From contig NZ_JAEMUH010000005.1 in assembly GCF_016461785.1 (NCBI RefSeq), positions 124,001-188,000 of the forward strand: a DNA stretch of 64,000 nt, in the 5' to 3' direction. Under the pieces are notes generated by a model. It worked only from the letters and a program-made list of their open reading frames with translations. It was not told the origin of the DNA and did not search any database. Source of the stretch: Marinomonas ostreistagni (GTDB taxonomy: Bacteria; Pseudomonadota; Gammaproteobacteria; Pseudomonadales; Marinomonadaceae). Shown piece after piece: positions 63,412 to 64,000 of the stretch. A program made the translations under genes and the position numbers. Each line of letters starts with the position of its first letter. The first letter of the stretch is position 1.

Positions 63412-64000
63412 TAAAGTTAGGTATTTCTCCTCTCTGTTTATCGCTTTATACCTTTTGATTGTTTCTTACTCAATTGAAACATTGCACTGGGGTGATGATG
63501 CAACATTTCTAGCGATTGCTAACCAAACGAATTTTAATATTCTAGACTGGCTTTATAATCGCTACTTCGAATGGAGTGGTCGAGTCACTATAGAGTTTCT
63601 AATGCTGGGCACTATCAATTATCCGGCATTTTGGAAAATACTCATTCCTCTCACAATGCTACTAATGGCCACTTCTATATCGAATATTATATTTAATGAA
63701 GTAAAAGCATTTGCGGTGCTTTTGATACTGGTTTTAATGGCGATAAGTCCTGTAGAAATTATTTCAGAATCCACTTATTGGGTAACTGGTTTTTATAATT
63801 ATTTACTACCGCTTTCTCTTGGGCTTTACTGCTTTTCAATATTGATAAAAAAAGCTCCATCTAGAATGTCTATGGTTTTTAGCTTTTTTTCGGTATTTAT
63901 TTTTGCTTATCAAGAACAAGTCGTTGTTTTATTCCTGTTGGCTTGTGTATGCGTTCCAAATTTTTATAAAGATAAGTTTAAGTTGGCGTTGATTTTTTTT
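63389..64000 (+). CDS. Polytopic membrane protein, probable GtrC/DUF6056-type glycosyltransferase, 3' end missing
   Basis: An open frame runs from ATG 63389 to the right edge (204 codons, no stop). The protein begins [15 protein letters not shown], has a helix at about 12-30, a periplasmic HWGDDATFLAI segment with the acidic pair seen in lipid-linked-sugar glycosyltransferases, then several further helices. GGAAAG lies before the ATG, and it overlaps the previous gene by 23 nt. By position it should be the polytopic enzyme that transfers the GtrB-charged sugar. Substrate unknown. Confidence 0.7.
   Translation, partial: MLNTHVSNKVRYFSSLFIALYLLIVSYSIETLHWGDDATFLAIANQTNFNILDWLYNRYFEWSGRVTIEFLMLGTINYPAFWKILIPLTMLLMATSISNIIFNEVKAFAVLLILVLMAISPVEIISESTYWVTGFYNYLLPLSLGLYCFSILIKKAPSRMSMVFSFFSVFIFAYQEQVVVLFLLACVCVPNFYKDKFKLALIFF

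Noticed and set aside
1..64000. Mobile elements, CRISPR arrays, tRNA and rRNA genes
   Set aside because: No transposase, integrase, regular repeat-spacer array or cloverleaf-like sequence was seen.

Overview
The window looks like a chromosomal segment of a marine gammaproteobacterium, most likely Oceanospirillales and close to Marinomonas. This rests on moderate GC, the TRAP/LysR/AraC-rich gene content, paired NhaC-type Na+/H+ antiporters, a PQQ glucose dehydrogenase and an aryl-polyene cluster. No tRNA, rRNA, insertion sequence, phage gene or CRISPR array was seen.

Layout. 1-9325: a catabolic island with a TRAP permease (cut by the left edge), an enolase-superfamily enzyme, a LacI-type regulator, a ThDP-dependent acetolactate-synthase-like enzyme, an Lrp/AsnC regulator, a DadA-type FAD dehydrogenase and an unassigned permease. 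9399-13933: a DUF6502/DUF5666 pair and a membrane quinoprotein glucose dehydrogenase. 14157-17095: two convergent NhaC antiporters sharing a perfect bidirectional terminator. 17820-21767: a TorR/TorS-like phosphorelay whose middle gene is a periplasmic amino-acid-type binding protein. 21885-25772: RarD, then two paralogous, extremely acidic proteins built from PPC-like beta domains. 26119-29469: TauE/SafE exporter, two LysR regulators and a glutathione transferase.

29531-45328 is a complete aryl polyene (APE) biosynthesis cluster. Seventeen tightly packed minus-strand genes run apeC-D-E-F-G-H/I, glycosyltransferase, acyltransferase, K-L-M, FAD oxidoreductase, lipoprotein, O-P-Q-R. A small secreted protein and a phosphopantetheinyl transferase are transcribed divergently. 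An aryl starter is activated by ApeH, loaded on the carrier proteins, extended and reduced by the KS/KR/DH set, then lipidated, glycosylated and exported to the outer membrane. APE clusters are known; here ApeH and ApeI are fused, and a strong palindrome lies in the divergent control region.

45330-57733 holds a YpfH-like esterase, ProC-like reductase, DadA-like dehydrogenase, ornithine-cyclodeaminase-family reductase, AraC regulators, an EamA permease, an EF-hand protein, a fused aconitase X (probable cis-3-hydroxy-L-proline dehydratase) and a chemoreceptor. Together they suggest hydroxyproline/D-proline metabolism through delta1-pyrroline-2-carboxylate. 57787-61737 carries envelope and housekeeping genes (DUF481, YgjP-like metalloprotease, YghU, IlvE). 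62037-64000 begins a GtrB-type polysaccharide-modification operon cut by the right edge.

The least explained parts are the acidic PPC-protein pair, the ligand of the three-gene phosphorelay, the substrate of the left island, and several strong palindromes or direct repeats in promoter regions.
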